Counted from the first letter of the stretch, positions 33,696 through 41,515 are shown. The stretch: 43,628 nt of DNA from JBBKWQ01 sp037969115 (GCA_037969115.1 JBBKWQ010000010.1:1-43628); one strand, 5' to 3'. Notes: generated by a model not told the origin, from the sequence alone. Numbers and translations are program-made.

Positions 33696-34097
33696 TCACC
33701 AGACGTAGCAGAGGACTTCGCCACCGACGTTGAGGCGGCGCGCCTCGCGGTCGGTCATGAGCCCTTGGCTGGTGGACAGGACAGCCACACCGAGACCGCC
33801 GAGCACGCGTGGTACGGCGTTGGCCTTGCGGTAGACCCGCAGGCCTGGTGTGGAGATGCGACGGATACCCGAGATCGTGCGATCACGGTCGTCGGAGTAC
33901 TTCATCTGGATGGTCAGTTCGTCACCCGGCCCCTTGGTGGAGGGGGCGGTTTCGAACCCGCCGATGTAACCCTCCGACTGGAGGATCTTGGCGAGTGCCA
34001 CCTTCTGCTTCGACGACGGCATGCGCACCTCGTCGTGCATTGCGGTGTTGGCGTTGCGGACACGCGTGAGCATGTCGGCGACTGGATCAGTCAGCAT
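33696..34097 (-). CDS. rpsH: 30S ribosomal protein S8
   Basis: The 133-residue protein starts MLTDPVADMLTRVRNANTAMHDEVRMPSSKQK and ends with the S8 signature LSTSQGLMTDREARRLNVGGEVLCYVW. In E. coli S8 represses its own operon, but no such site was looked for with success here. It lies nine bases after the S14 stop. Confidence 0.98.
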   Translation of the reverse strand: MLTDPVADMLTRVRNANTAMHDEVRMPSSKQKVALAKILQSEGYIGGFETAPSTKGPGDELTIQMKYSDDRDRTISGIRRISTPGLRVYRKANAVPRVLGGLGVAVLSTSQGLMTDREARRLNVGGEVLCYVW

Positions 34098-34106
34098 GGT
34101 CTCTCC

Positions 34107-34292
34107 TCACCAACTCGACTTCGTCAGACCGGGGATCTCTCCGGCGTGCGCGAGCTCTCGCAGGCACACCCGGCAGAGGCCGAATTTGCGGAATACCGAA
34201 CGCGAGCGGCCACAACGGCGGCAACGCGTGTAGGCGCGGACCTTGTATTTGGGCTTCTGAGCAGCCTTGTTGATCAGTGCTTTCTTGGCCAT
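34107..34292 (-). CDS. rpsZ: 30S ribosomal protein S14, zinc-binding type Z
   Basis: The 61-residue protein MAKKALINKAAQKPKYKVRA... has two CxxC pairs (Cys24/Cys27 and Cys40/Cys43) and the ending GEIPGLTKSSW, which marks the short zinc-binding S14. It lies between rplE (32 bases upstream) and rpsH, as in most Gram-positive bacteria. Confidence 0.97.
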   Translation of the reverse strand: MAKKALINKAAQKPKYKVRAYTRCRRCGRSRSVFRKFGLCRVCLRELAHAGEIPGLTKSSW

Positions 34293-34324
34293 GATGCTCT
34301 CTGGTTCTCTTCTCGCCTACTCGG

Positions 34325-34957
34325 TCAGCGGAGGCCGCCGCGATGCGTGCGACGACCCTTCTTCTTGCGGGGGGCGTTGTCGGCATCGGCGCCCTTCTTG
34401 AACGGGAAACCGAACGCATCGAGCAAAGCCTTGCCCGTCTCGTTGGTGTCGGCGGTGGTGACGATCGTGATGTCCATGCCGCGCTGTTCTGCCCTGTCGG
34501 GGTCGACTTCGGGGAACACGGTCTGATCGTTGAGACCGAACGTGTAGTTGCCCCGGCCGTCCCACGAATGGGCCGGCAGGCCGCGGAAGTCACGGATACG
34601 GGGGATCGCCACGGCGACCAACCGGTCGAGGAACTCCCACATGCGGTCGCCGCGCAGCGTGACCTTGGTGCCGATGGCCTGACCCTCGCGGAGCTTGAAG
34701 TTCGCGATCGAGGTCGATGCCTTCGTGACGACCGGCTTCTGGCCGGCGATGACGGTGAGATCGGCAACCGCTGCCTCGAGCAACGACGGCTGCTGTGTGG
34801 CACGGCCGACGCCCATGTTGATCACGATCTTCTCGAGACGCGGCACCTGCATCACGTTGGTGATACCCAGGTCGGTCTTGAGCTTCGCCTTGATCTCGTC
34901 GTTGTAGCGAGCCTTCAGACGGGGAATCGTGCTGGTGCTCATCGTTTCGGTACTCAT
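34325..34957 (-). CDS. rplE: 50S ribosomal protein L5
   Basis: The 210-residue protein has PRLKARYNDEIKAKLKTDLGITNVMQVPRLEKIVINMGVG and TFGLNDQTVFPEVDPDRAEQRGMDITIVTTADT. It extends about 25 residues past the usual end with a basic tail (KEGADADNAPRKKKGRRTHRGG-type). The ATG at 34957 overlaps the rplX stop (ATGA). L5 binds 5S rRNA. Confidence 0.97.
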   Translation of the reverse strand: MSTETMSTSTIPRLKARYNDEIKAKLKTDLGITNVMQVPRLEKIVINMGVGRATQQPSLLEAAVADLTVIAGQKPVVTKASTSIANFKLREGQAIGTKVTLRGDRMWEFLDRLVAVAIPRIRDFRGLPAHSWDGRGNYTFGLNDQTVFPEVDPDRAEQRGMDITIVTTADTNETGKALLDAFGFPFKKGADADNAPRKKKGRRTHRGGLR

Positions 34958-35259
34958 CCGATCACCTCGCCGCTCGGTCGTGCCATGCGGACCTTCTTGC
35001 CATCGGAATCGACGGTGTAGCCCAGGCGCACGGTGTTTCCCTTGTGCACGAACATGACGTTGGAGGCATCGATCGGCATGTCCTTGTCGATGATGCCGGC
35101 CTGCTCGTTCGCACGGCGGGCCTTCTGATGTTTCGCCGCGGTGTTCACACCGGCGATGATCAACTTGTTGGTCTTGGGAAAGACGCGTTCGACAACGCCC
35201 TCTTTGCCCTTGTCCTTGCCGGTGATGACGCGGACGTTGTCGCCCTTCTTGAGTTTCAT
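34954..35259 (-). CDS. rplX: 50S ribosomal protein L24
   Basis: The 101-residue protein begins MKLKKGDNVRVITGKDKGKEGVVERVFPKTNKLIIAGVN, the KOW-type L24 start, and ends VDSDGKKVRMARPSGEVIG. The ATG at 35259 has GAGGAGG just upstream. The open frame continues upstream through the L14-L24 gap, but that part has no homology. It overlaps rplE by four bases. Confidence 0.97.
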   Translation of the reverse strand: MKLKKGDNVRVITGKDKGKEGVVERVFPKTNKLIIAGVNTAAKHQKARRANEQAGIIDKDMPIDASNVMFVHKGNTVRLGYTVDSDGKKVRMARPSGEVIG

Positions 35260-35343
35260 GAATTCCTCCTCAGGGCTGCGCCCCGAACCCATCGCCGTCC
35301 GGCTCGCTGGCGCTCCCACGACCGTCCTGCCATGCTTCGCATG
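35260..35343. repeat. Intergenic spacer with two small hairpins and a repeat-like GC motif (rplN-rplX gap)
   Basis: This 84-base gap is unusually long for this part of the operon, where genes mostly abut. It holds CATGC-TTC-GCATG (35331-35343), touching the rplN stop, and an imperfect hairpin at 35270-35286 (TCGGGGC-GCA-GCCCTGA on the minus strand). Between them lies CCGTCCGGCTCG-CTGGCGCTCCC (35295-35317), nearly repeated inside rplV at 37790-37816. It looks like a short interspersed element, but two copies are weak evidence. Confidence 0.4.
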
Positions 35344-35712
35344 TCAGATGACCTCCGGTGCCAGCGAAACGATGCGCATGAACTTGCGATCGCGGAGCTC
35401 GCGGCCGACCGGTCCGAAAATGCGCGTGCCGCGAGGCGTGTTGTCGTCCTTGATCAGCACGGCCGCGTTCTCGTCGAAGCGGACGTAGCTGCCGTCGGGA
35501 CGGCGCTTCTCTTTCTTGGTACGAACGACGACGCACTTCACGACATCGCCCTTCTTCACTGCGGCGCCGGGAATGGCGTCTTTCACGGTGGCCACGAAGA
35601 TGTCGCCGATCGAGGCGTAGCGGCGTCGAGTGCCGCCCAGCACCTTGATGCAGAGCACCTCCTTCGCACCGCTGTTGTCTGCCACCCGAAGGCGGCTCTC
35701 CTGCTGGATCAC
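35344..35712 (-). CDS. rplN: 50S ribosomal protein L14
   Basis: The 122-residue protein has the complete L14 sequence pattern: MIQQESRLRVADNSGAKEVLCIKVLGG, GDIFVATVKDAIPGAAVKKGDVVKCVVVRT and the end RELRDRKFMRIVSLAPEVI. The GTG start at 35712 overlaps the rpsQ stop as GTGA. Confidence 0.98.
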   Translation of the reverse strand: MIQQESRLRVADNSGAKEVLCIKVLGGTRRRYASIGDIFVATVKDAIPGAAVKKGDVVKCVVVRTKKEKRRPDGSYVRFDENAAVLIKDDNTPRGTRIFGPVGRELRDRKFMRIVSLAPEVI

Positions 35713-35990
35713 CGTGCACGCTCCAAGATCTCGGTGACGCGCCAGCGCTTGCTCTTGCTCAGTGGGCGGGTCTCCATGACACGGACCTTGTCGCCGACAT
35801 TGGCGTCGTTGGCCTCGTCGTGTGCGTACAGCTTCTTCGTCTGCAGGACGAACTTGTTGTACTTGGCGTGACGAACACGGTCGACGACGGACACGACGAC
35901 CGTCTTGTCCATGCCGCTCGACGTGACAACGCCCTCGCGGACCTTGCGAACCTTGCGGGCCGTCTCGTTGTTGGTGGTTGCTTCACTCAT
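35709..35990 (-). CDS. rpsQ: 30S ribosomal protein S17
   Basis: The 93-residue protein has REGVVTSSGMDKTVVVSVVDRVRHAKYNKFVLQTKKLYAHDE and PLSKSKRWRVTEILERAR, the S17 core. A 12-residue polar leader (MSEATTNNETAR) precedes it. The ATG at 35990 lies ten bases after the rpmC stop. It overlaps rplN by four bases. Confidence 0.97.
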   Translation of the reverse strand: MSEATTNNETARKVRKVREGVVTSSGMDKTVVVSVVDRVRHAKYNKFVLQTKKLYAHDEANDANVGDKVRVMETRPLSKSKRWRVTEILERAR

Positions 35991-36000
35991 GGCTACCGAC

Positions 36001-36213
36001 TCAGCTCTCTGCCTCGGCCGCAACGATTTCACGCTGGCGGATGAGGGTGTTGATACGGGCGATCTGGCGACGAACCTTGCGGATCTCCGCCGTGTTTTCG
36101 AGCTGACCGGTGGCGTTTCGGAAGCGCAGGTTCAATGCCTCTTGCTTCGTGGCGCGCATCTCCTCGACGAGTTCGCCGAGGTCCTTGTCAGCGAGATCAG
36201 ACTTACGTGCCAT
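36001..36213 (-). CDS. rpmC: 50S ribosomal protein L29
   Basis: The 70-residue protein MARKSDLADKDLGELVEEMR... has the L29 helical hairpin with EALNLRFRNATGQLENTAEIRKVRRQIARINTLIRQRE. The ATG at 36213 follows the rplP stop by one base and has GAGGAG ten bases upstream. A longer frame start at 36231 is rejected because it overlaps rplP. Confidence 0.97.
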   Translation of the reverse strand: MARKSDLADKDLGELVEEMRATKQEALNLRFRNATGQLENTAEIRKVRRQIARINTLIRQREIVAAEAES

Positions 36214-36214
36214 C

Positions 36215-36631
36215 TCAGATCGTCTCCTCACGAGTAATCACGCGGGCCTTGATCGGCAGCTTCTGAATCGCCTTGTTCATGGCGATCCGAGCCTGTTCTT
36301 CGTCGGGGAACGAGAGCTCGAAGAGCACGCGACCCGGGCGAACGACGGCGACCCAGTGTTCGGGGTTGCCCTTGCCGGAACCCATGCGGGTCTCGGCGGG
36401 CTTCTTGGTGACGGGCTTGTCCGGGAAGATGTTGATCCAGACCTTGCCGCCACGACGGATGGCACGGGTCATGGCGATACGTGCAGCCTCGATCTGGCGA
36501 GCGGTCAGCCAGCCCGGCTCCAGTGCCTGGATCCCGTATTCGCCGAAGGCCAGCTCTGAGCCGCCCTTGGTGAGACCCTTGGTACGGCCCCGGTGGTGCT
36601 TGCGGTGTGCAACTTTGCGTGGCATCAACAT
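36215..36631 (-). CDS. rplP: 50S ribosomal protein L16
   Basis: The 138-residue protein begins MLMPRKVAHRKHHRGRTKGLTKGG and has LTARQIEAARIAMTRAIRRGGKVWINIFPDKPVTKKPAETRMG, the L16 signature. It lies 12 bases after the rpsC stop. L16 helps shape the A site of the 50S subunit. Confidence 0.98.
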   Translation of the reverse strand: MLMPRKVAHRKHHRGRTKGLTKGGSELAFGEYGIQALEPGWLTARQIEAARIAMTRAIRRGGKVWINIFPDKPVTKKPAETRMGSGKGNPEHWVAVVRPGRVLFELSFPDEEQARIAMNKAIQKLPIKARVITREETI

Positions 36632-36643
36632 GATGGCGTCACC

Positions 36644-37528
36644 TCAGTCGTCCGCACGGAAGTGCGGCTGCTCGTGACCCTCGCGGGTCTGGCGGGTGAT
36701 GGTCTCTTCCTCGTCGAGCAACTTCTCGAGTTCGGGATCGGCGTTCTTGACCAACGGCTCGGCTTCGAGATCGACGACGGGCTCCTTCGGCGGGGCCGCC
36801 GAGGAGACAACCTTGCGGGGGCCGTCGGCCGACTGGCCTGACGTCTCGCCGACTGCCATCGCCGCTTCGCGGGCGATCTTGTCTTCGTTCGCGGCCTTGT
36901 AGGGCAGGATGTCGCCCTTGTAGATCCAGACCTTGACGCCCACTCGACCGCTCGTGGTCTTCGCCTCGCGCATGCCGTAGTCGATGTCGGCCCGAAGGGT
37001 GTGCAGCGGCACACGACCTTCCCGGTACCACTCGGTGCGGCTCATCTCGGCCCCGCCGAGACGGCCCGAGCACTGGACCCGGATGCCGAGGGCGCCGGCG
37101 CGCTGAGCGTTCTGGACTGCGCGCTTCATCGCACGGCGGAACGCGATGCGGTTGACGAGCTGGTCGGCAACACCCTGGGCGATCAGGGCTGCGTCGAGCT
37201 CGGGCGACTTGATCTCGACGATGTTGAGCTGGATCTTGGCGTCACCGGTGATCTCGGTGATCATCGTCCGCAACTCGTCGGCTTGGGCGCCGCGACGACC
37301 GATGACGATGCCGGGGCGGGCGGTGTGCACGTCGACGCGCAGCTTGTCACGCGTGCGTTCGATCTCGATCCGGCTGATTGCCGCCGACTCGAGGCGCTCC
37401 ATGATCGCCTGACGGATCTTCCAGTCCTGCGTGAGGTATTCCTTGTAGTCACGTTCGGAGAACCAACGGCTCTTCCAATCGGTGGTGACACCCAGACGGA
37501 AGCCGTAGGGGTTGATCTTCTGACCCAT
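36644..37528 (-). CDS. rpsC: 30S ribosomal protein S3 with extended tail
   Basis: The 294-residue protein begins MGQKINPYGFRLGVTTDWKSRWFSERDY and has the KH domain GIVIGRRGAQADELR. The core ends with TTSGRVGVKVWIYKGDILPYK near residue 210. Residues 211-294 are an extra, mostly acidic and Pro/Glu-rich tail (PPKEPVVDLEAEPLVKNADP then LEKLLDEEE). Tails on S3 occur in other Actinobacteria. The ATG at 37528 shares a base with the rplV stop (TGATG). Confidence 0.97.
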   Translation of the reverse strand: MGQKINPYGFRLGVTTDWKSRWFSERDYKEYLTQDWKIRQAIMERLESAAISRIEIERTRDKLRVDVHTARPGIVIGRRGAQADELRTMITEITGDAKIQLNIVEIKSPELDAALIAQGVADQLVNRIAFRRAMKRAVQNAQRAGALGIRVQCSGRLGGAEMSRTEWYREGRVPLHTLRADIDYGMREAKTTSGRVGVKVWIYKGDILPYKAANEDKIAREAAMAVGETSGQSADGPRKVVSSAAPPKEPVVDLEAEPLVKNADPELEKLLDEEETITRQTREGHEQPHFRADD

Positions 37529-38481
37529 CAGTTGTTCTCCTCGTCGGCCTTCTTGGAGCCGGGCTTCGAGAAGCCCGCTGCCTCGGCGTTCTCTTCGGTG
37601 TCGAACCACACTTCGGCCTTGGTGGCCTTGTAGTAGCGGCTCTCCTGTGTGTGGTAGAGCATCGACTGCGCATTGCCCTTGATGAGGTGCGTGTCGGGAC
37701 CGGAACCGTCTTCGGCCGGCACGACGGAGCCGGCCCACTGACCGCTTTTATGGTCGGGACTGGCGTCCGCTTCGCTTCCGCTGCTCCCTCCGTCCGACTC
37801 GTCGCTGGCGCTTCCCTCGTCGGTCTCGACCACGTCTTCCGCGGTCTCCACATCGGTTTCGGTCTCGGCGACGTCTTCCACGGTCTCTGCAGCGGTTTCT
37901 GCCTTGGTCTCTTCGACCACTTCGGCTTCTTCGACGGCTTCGTCGTCCTCGACTGCGTCGGTCGCGGTGCTTGCGTCTTTGGCGGATTCGGCTCGTTTGC
38001 GGCTGCGCTCGACTCGTGCCTTGCGGCTGGCGGCGGTGTTGCCGCTGGCGCCCTCGGCGCGAGCCTGGACGATCTCGAGACGCTCGTCGGTCATGCGGGC
38101 GACGACCACGGTGATGTGGCAGGAGCGCTTGCGAATGCGAGTTGCGCGGCCACGTGCACGGGGACGGAAACGGCGAAGCGTCGGGCCTTCGTCTGCGTAG
38201 CAGACCAGCACGAACAGTTCCTCGGGGTCACCCAGGAAGGCGCCACTCGCAGAATCGGAGGCGTTGGCGACGGCGCTGGCGAGCACCTTGCGGATGTCTG
38301 CGGCGATGCCGCGGTCGGTGAACTGCAACACCTCGTCGGCGCGCCGCACATCGAGCCCGCGGATCAGGTCGAGCACGGCTCGAGCCTTGCTGGCCGACGA
38401 CCGCACGTACTTGGCGGTTGCCTTGGTGCCACTGCGCTCACCGGCGACGGTGGCGCGTTCGTTGAGTTTGGGACCAGTCAT
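37528..38481 (-). CDS. rplV: 50S ribosomal protein L22 with acidic linker and extra C-terminal domain
   Basis: L22 lines the peptide exit tunnel; usual length is 110-130 residues, while this has 317. Residues 20-130 are a normal L22 (KYVRSSASKARAVLDLIRGL ... RPRARGRATRIRKRSCHITVVV). A basic stretch (140-168) is followed by a low-complexity Glu/Val/Asp/Thr linker (170-262) and a compact end domain at 266-306 (LIKGNAQSMLYHTQESRYY then AEVWFDTEENAEAAGF). The end domain resembles a short module that I recall being called 'sunset domain' at the C-termini of actinobacterial proteins; the name is from memory. There is no frameshift: the frame is open throughout and ends exactly at rpsC (TGATG). Confidence 0.93.
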   Translation of the reverse strand: MTGPKLNERATVAGERSGTKATAKYVRSSASKARAVLDLIRGLDVRRADEVLQFTDRGIAADIRKVLASAVANASDSASGAFLGDPEELFVLVCYADEGPTLRRFRPRARGRATRIRKRSCHITVVVARMTDERLEIVQARAEGASGNTAASRKARVERSRKRAESAKDASTATDAVEDDEAVEEAEVVEETKAETAAETVEDVAETETDVETAEDVVETDEGSASDESDGGSSGSEADASPDHKSGQWAGSVVPAEDGSGPDTHLIKGNAQSMLYHTQESRYYKATKAEVWFDTEENAEAAGFSKPGSKKADEENN

Positions 38482-38759
38482 CAGCGTCGAGCGCCCTTCT
38501 CCATCCCGGCGTGGAACTTGAACGTCCGGGTGGGGCTGAATTCGCCGAGCTTGTGACCGACCATCGACTCGGTCACGTACACGGGAACGTGCTTGCGGCC
38601 GTCATGGACGGCAATTGTGTGCCCGACCATGTCGGGGATCACGGTGGAACGGCGCGACCAGGTCTTGATGACCTTGCGTTCACCGGCGGCGTTCTGCTCG
38701 TCGACCTTCTTGAGCAGATGGTCGTCGACGAATGCGCCTTTTTTGAGACTGCGAGACAT
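38481..38759 (-). CDS. rpsS: 30S ribosomal protein S19
   Basis: The 92-residue protein MSRSLKKGAFVDDHLLKKVD ... has the S19 signature MVGHTIAVHDGRKHVPVYVTESMVGHKLGEFSPTRTF. It is 27 bases after the rplB stop and its own stop overlaps the rplV ATG (TGATG). Confidence 0.98.
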   Translation of the reverse strand: MSRSLKKGAFVDDHLLKKVDEQNAAGERKVIKTWSRRSTVIPDMVGHTIAVHDGRKHVPVYVTESMVGHKLGEFSPTRTFKFHAGMEKGARR

Positions 38760-38786
38760 GTGTTCTCTCCCTACCTGTTCCCGGGA

Positions 38787-39623
38787 CTACCGGCGGCCCT
38801 TGCCGGAACGGCGGCGACGGACGATGAGCTTCGAGCTGGGCTTGTTCTTGTCACGGGTGCGGCCCTCGGGCTTGCCCCATGGCGAAACGGCGGGACGACC
38901 ACCGGAGGTGCGGCCTTCGCCACCGCCGAGCGGATGGTCGACCGGGTTCATGGCGACACCGCGGGTCTGGGGCTTCTTGCCCTTCCAGCGGTTACGGCCG
39001 GCCTTACCGATCTTGATGAGCTCGTGCTCGGAGTTGCCGACCTCACCAACGGTGGCGCGGCAGTCGATGAGCACTCGACGCATCTCGGTGGACGGCATAC
39101 GCAGCGTGGCATGGTCGCCGTCCTTGGCGACCAACTGCACCGCGATACCTGCGGAGCGGCCGATCTTGCCACCCTGACCGGGACGCAGCTCGACGTTGTG
39201 GATGGTGGTACCCACGGGGATGTACCTCATGGGCATCGCATTGCCGGGTTTGATGTCCGAACCGTGGCCGCTCTGGACCGTCGCCCCGACGCTGAGGCCC
39301 TTCGGCGCCAGGATGTAGGCCTTCTCGCCGTCGGCGTAATGCAGCAGGGCGATCCGACAGGTGCGGTTGGGGTCGTACTCGATGGCGGCGACCTTGGCGG
39401 TCACACCGTCTTTGACCCGCTTGAAGTCGACCAGGCGGTACTGCTGCTTGTGGCCGCCACCGCGGTGACGCGAGGTCTTGCGGCCGTAGCTGTTACGACC
39501 GCCCGTCTTGGACTTCTTGGCCAGCAACGACTTCTCGGGCGTGGTCTTGGTGACATCACCGAAGTCGGACGACGTCTGGAATCGACGAGCAGGACTGGTT
39601 GGTTTACGTGAACGAATCGCCAT
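38787..39623 (-). CDS. rplB: 50S ribosomal protein L2
   Basis: The 278-residue protein has KTSRHRGGGHKQQYRLVDFKR, the central RNA-binding part, and the conserved GVAMNPVDHPLGGGEGRTSGGRP with its functional histidine. It ends with a basic tail (KLIVRRRRSGKGRR). It lies seven bases after the rplW stop. Confidence 0.98.
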   Translation of the reverse strand: MAIRSRKPTSPARRFQTSSDFGDVTKTTPEKSLLAKKSKTGGRNSYGRKTSRHRGGGHKQQYRLVDFKRVKDGVTAKVAAIEYDPNRTCRIALLHYADGEKAYILAPKGLSVGATVQSGHGSDIKPGNAMPMRYIPVGTTIHNVELRPGQGGKIGRSAGIAVQLVAKDGDHATLRMPSTEMRRVLIDCRATVGEVGNSEHELIKIGKAGRNRWKGKKPQTRGVAMNPVDHPLGGGEGRTSGGRPAVSPWGKPEGRTRDKNKPSSKLIVRRRRSGKGRR

Positions 39624-39630
39624 GATCGCC

Positions 39631-39918
39631 TCAGTTCTCGAACAGCGGGATATCGCCCGACGTCAGTGTGACGATGGCGCGCTTGGTGTTGGGCTTGCTG
39701 CCGCTGCGGTTCGAACCACGAACCCTGGTCTTCTTGCCTTTGCGGTTCAGCGTGTTGACCTTGCTGACCTCGACGCCCCAGATCTCTTCGATCGCGGCGC
39801 GGATCTCGGGCTTGGTGGCGTTCGTGGCCACCTTGAACGTGTAGACACCCTGCTCGATGAGGTCGTAGCTCTTCTCGGAGACGACCGGCGCCAGGATGAT
39901 GTCGCGAGGATCCTTCAT
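39631..39918 (-). CDS. rplW: 50S ribosomal protein L23
   Basis: The 95-residue protein MKDPRDIILAPVVSEKSYDLIEQG ... has FKVATNATKPEIRAAIEEIWGVEVSKVNTLN, the L23 core that docks trigger factor and SRP at the exit tunnel. The ATG at 39918 shares one base with the rplD stop (TGATG); the longer open frame belongs to another gene's antisense or out-of-frame sequence. Confidence 0.98.
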   Translation of the reverse strand: MKDPRDIILAPVVSEKSYDLIEQGVYTFKVATNATKPEIRAAIEEIWGVEVSKVNTLNRKGKKTRVRGSNRSGSKPNTKRAIVTLTSGDIPLFEN

Positions 39919-40571
39919 CAGCTCTCTTCGCTTTCTGCTGCAGCGGCAGGTACCTCTGCGGCCGACGTGGTGGGCAGCGTGGACTGGGAGAAGACGATCC
40001 ATTCGTTGCAGAGCACGTCGTAGGCGTTGAGTTCGCCGACGCTGATGATCTGCACCGCGGGGATGTTGCGGAAGCTCAGGGCAGCGGCGGCTTCGTCGCG
40101 ACCGAGCACCACGAGCACCCGACCCTCGACACCGAGTCCGGCGAGCATGGCGTTCGCTGCCTTGGTGCTGGGCGTGTCGAGTCCCCACGATTCGACGACC
40201 ATGATCTTGCCGTCGTTCGCTCGGTCGGACAGCGCCGAGCGAAGCGCGAGCTTCACCATCTTCTTGGGGGTCTTCTGGTGGTACTTGCGCGGCTTGGGGC
40301 CGAGCGCCACGCCGCCGCCGCTGTAGTGCGGTGCACGGATGGAGCCCTGGCGGGCGTTGCCGGTGCCCTTCTGGCGGAACGGCTTGGCGCCACCGCCACG
40401 AACCTCACTGCGGGTTTTCGTGCTCTGCGTGCCGGCACGGCGAGCGGCGAGCTGTGCGGTGACGACCTGGTGCATCAGCGGCACATTCGGCTGAACACCG
40501 AAGATGTCGTCGTCGAGCTCGACCTTGCCGGAATCTTTTCCGGCCGCGTTCTTGAGTGCAATCTGCGCCAT
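39918..40571 (-). CDS. rplD: 50S ribosomal protein L4
   Basis: The 217-residue protein has the L4 tunnel-loop region KTRSEVRGGGAKPFRQKGTGNARQGSIRAPHYSGGGVALGPKPR and then LALRSALSDRANDGKI. It ends in a short Ala/Glu/Ser tail (AAEVPAAAAESEES). In some bacteria L4 represses its own operon through the leader upstream of rplC or rpsJ. The ATG at 40571 is two bases after the rplC stop. Confidence 0.97.
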   Translation of the reverse strand: MAQIALKNAAGKDSGKVELDDDIFGVQPNVPLMHQVVTAQLAARRAGTQSTKTRSEVRGGGAKPFRQKGTGNARQGSIRAPHYSGGGVALGPKPRKYHQKTPKKMVKLALRSALSDRANDGKIMVVESWGLDTPSTKAANAMLAGLGVEGRVLVVLGRDEAAAALSFRNIPAVQIISVGELNAYDVLCNEWIVFSQSTLPTTSAAEVPAAAAESEES

Positions 40572-40573
40572 GA

Positions 40574-41227
40574 TCAGGATCCCTTCCCGGAGGTTGCCGA
40601 CTTCACCGCGTTGCGGACGTGTACGACCCCACCATTGGGGCCGGGAACCGATCCCTTGACGACCAACAGATTGCGCTCGGCGTCGGAGTCGACCACTTCG
40701 AGGTTGAGGGTGGTGACCTGCTCGTGGCCCATGTGGCCCGACATCTTCATGCCTTTGAACACCCGGGCGGGGAAGGCGCACTGGCCGATGGCGCCGGGCG
40801 CACGGTGGCTCTTGTGGTTACCGTGGCTGGCCGGCTGGCCCTTGAAGTTGTGACGCTTCATCGTGCCGGCGAAACCCTTGCCGCGGCTGACGGCGGTGAC
40901 GTCGACCTTGCTGCCTGCGGCGATGCTTTCGACGGTGACCTCCTGGCCGACCTCGAAACCGTCGACGGAGTCGAGACGCAGTTCGATGAGGCGCTTGCCC
41001 GGCGCGACGCCTGCCTTGTTGTAGTGACCGGCTTTGGGCTGGCTGAGCTTCTTGGCGTCACGGTGCCCGTAGGTCACCTGGAGCGCGGTATAGCCGTCGC
41101 GTTCTGTGGTCTTGATCTGAACGATGCGCATTGGCTCGACACGAAGCACAGTGACGGGGATGACCTTGTCATCGACCCACTTCTGTGTCATGCCGACCTT
41201 CTCGCCGACGATCGCTTGTTGTGCCAT
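40574..41227 (-). CDS. rplC: 50S ribosomal protein L3, first gene of the ribosomal block
   Basis: The 217-residue protein begins MAQQAIVGEKVGMTQKWVDDKVIPVTVLRVEP and has the L3 signature GFAGTMKRHNFKGQPASHGNHKSHRAPGAIGQCAFPARVFKGMKMSGHMG. AAGGA lies nine bases before the ATG. In most bacteria rpsJ precedes it; here the upstream 288 bases contain no S10 gene, so rplC leads the operon. Confidence 0.97.
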   Translation of the reverse strand: MAQQAIVGEKVGMTQKWVDDKVIPVTVLRVEPMRIVQIKTTERDGYTALQVTYGHRDAKKLSQPKAGHYNKAGVAPGKRLIELRLDSVDGFEVGQEVTVESIAAGSKVDVTAVSRGKGFAGTMKRHNFKGQPASHGNHKSHRAPGAIGQCAFPARVFKGMKMSGHMGHEQVTTLNLEVVDSDAERNLLVVKGSVPGPNGGVVHVRNAVKSATSGKGS

Positions 41228-41327
41228 AGCGGCTTGTCCTTGCTGTTGATCGAGCCTGATGGGGCTATCCACTGCCATGCATGACCGGTGCGAATCGGCG
41301 GATCTGCACCTGCCGGTTCTCACGCAA

Positions 41328-41359
41328 ATGCTCCGCCGCCTTGCAGGCATGCGGAGCAT
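41328..41359 (-). promoter_or_regulatory. Leader hairpin 2 upstream of rplC
   Basis: ATGCTCCGC (41328-41336) and GCGGAGCAT (41351-41359) pair perfectly over nine bases around a 14-base loop, which itself can form a three-base GCC/GGC stem. It lies about 100 bases before rplC in the 288-base leader. In the transcript it is followed by TTTGCGTGAG, not by a clear T-run. Attenuation or binding of a ribosomal protein is possible. Confidence 0.5.
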
Positions 41360-41376
41360 CCGGTCAAGTTGTCGCC

Positions 41377-41402
41377 GTGAGGTCCCTGCCAGGCAGGCTC
41401 AC
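41377..41402 (-). promoter_or_regulatory. Leader hairpin 1 upstream of rplC
   Basis: GTGAG (41377-41381) pairs with CTCAC (41398-41402), and CCTG (41385-41388) pairs with CAGG (41394-41397) inside it, leaving a three-base bulge on one side. It lies 17 bases before the second hairpin in transcription order. The remaining leader (41403-41515 and 41228-41327) shows no gene and no confident promoter. Confidence 0.45.
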
Positions 41403-41515
41403 ACGGACATCGATTACGAATACGTACTGCGCCGAACAGACGCCGGACACAGCTCTGAAATGTTATCCCGCTGTCTGGCAAATCCACCCTGAGGCGTGCG
41501 TTTCTGTGGTCCGCC

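Noticed and set aside
32790..34526. Plus-strand open frame of 578 codons opposite L18 to L5
   Set aside because: It is antisense to five ribosomal protein genes with no supporting family.
41259..41492. Small plus-strand frames in the rplC leader
   Set aside because: They have no ribosome binding site and a cysteine and arginine rich, random-looking composition. The hairpins explain the sequence better.
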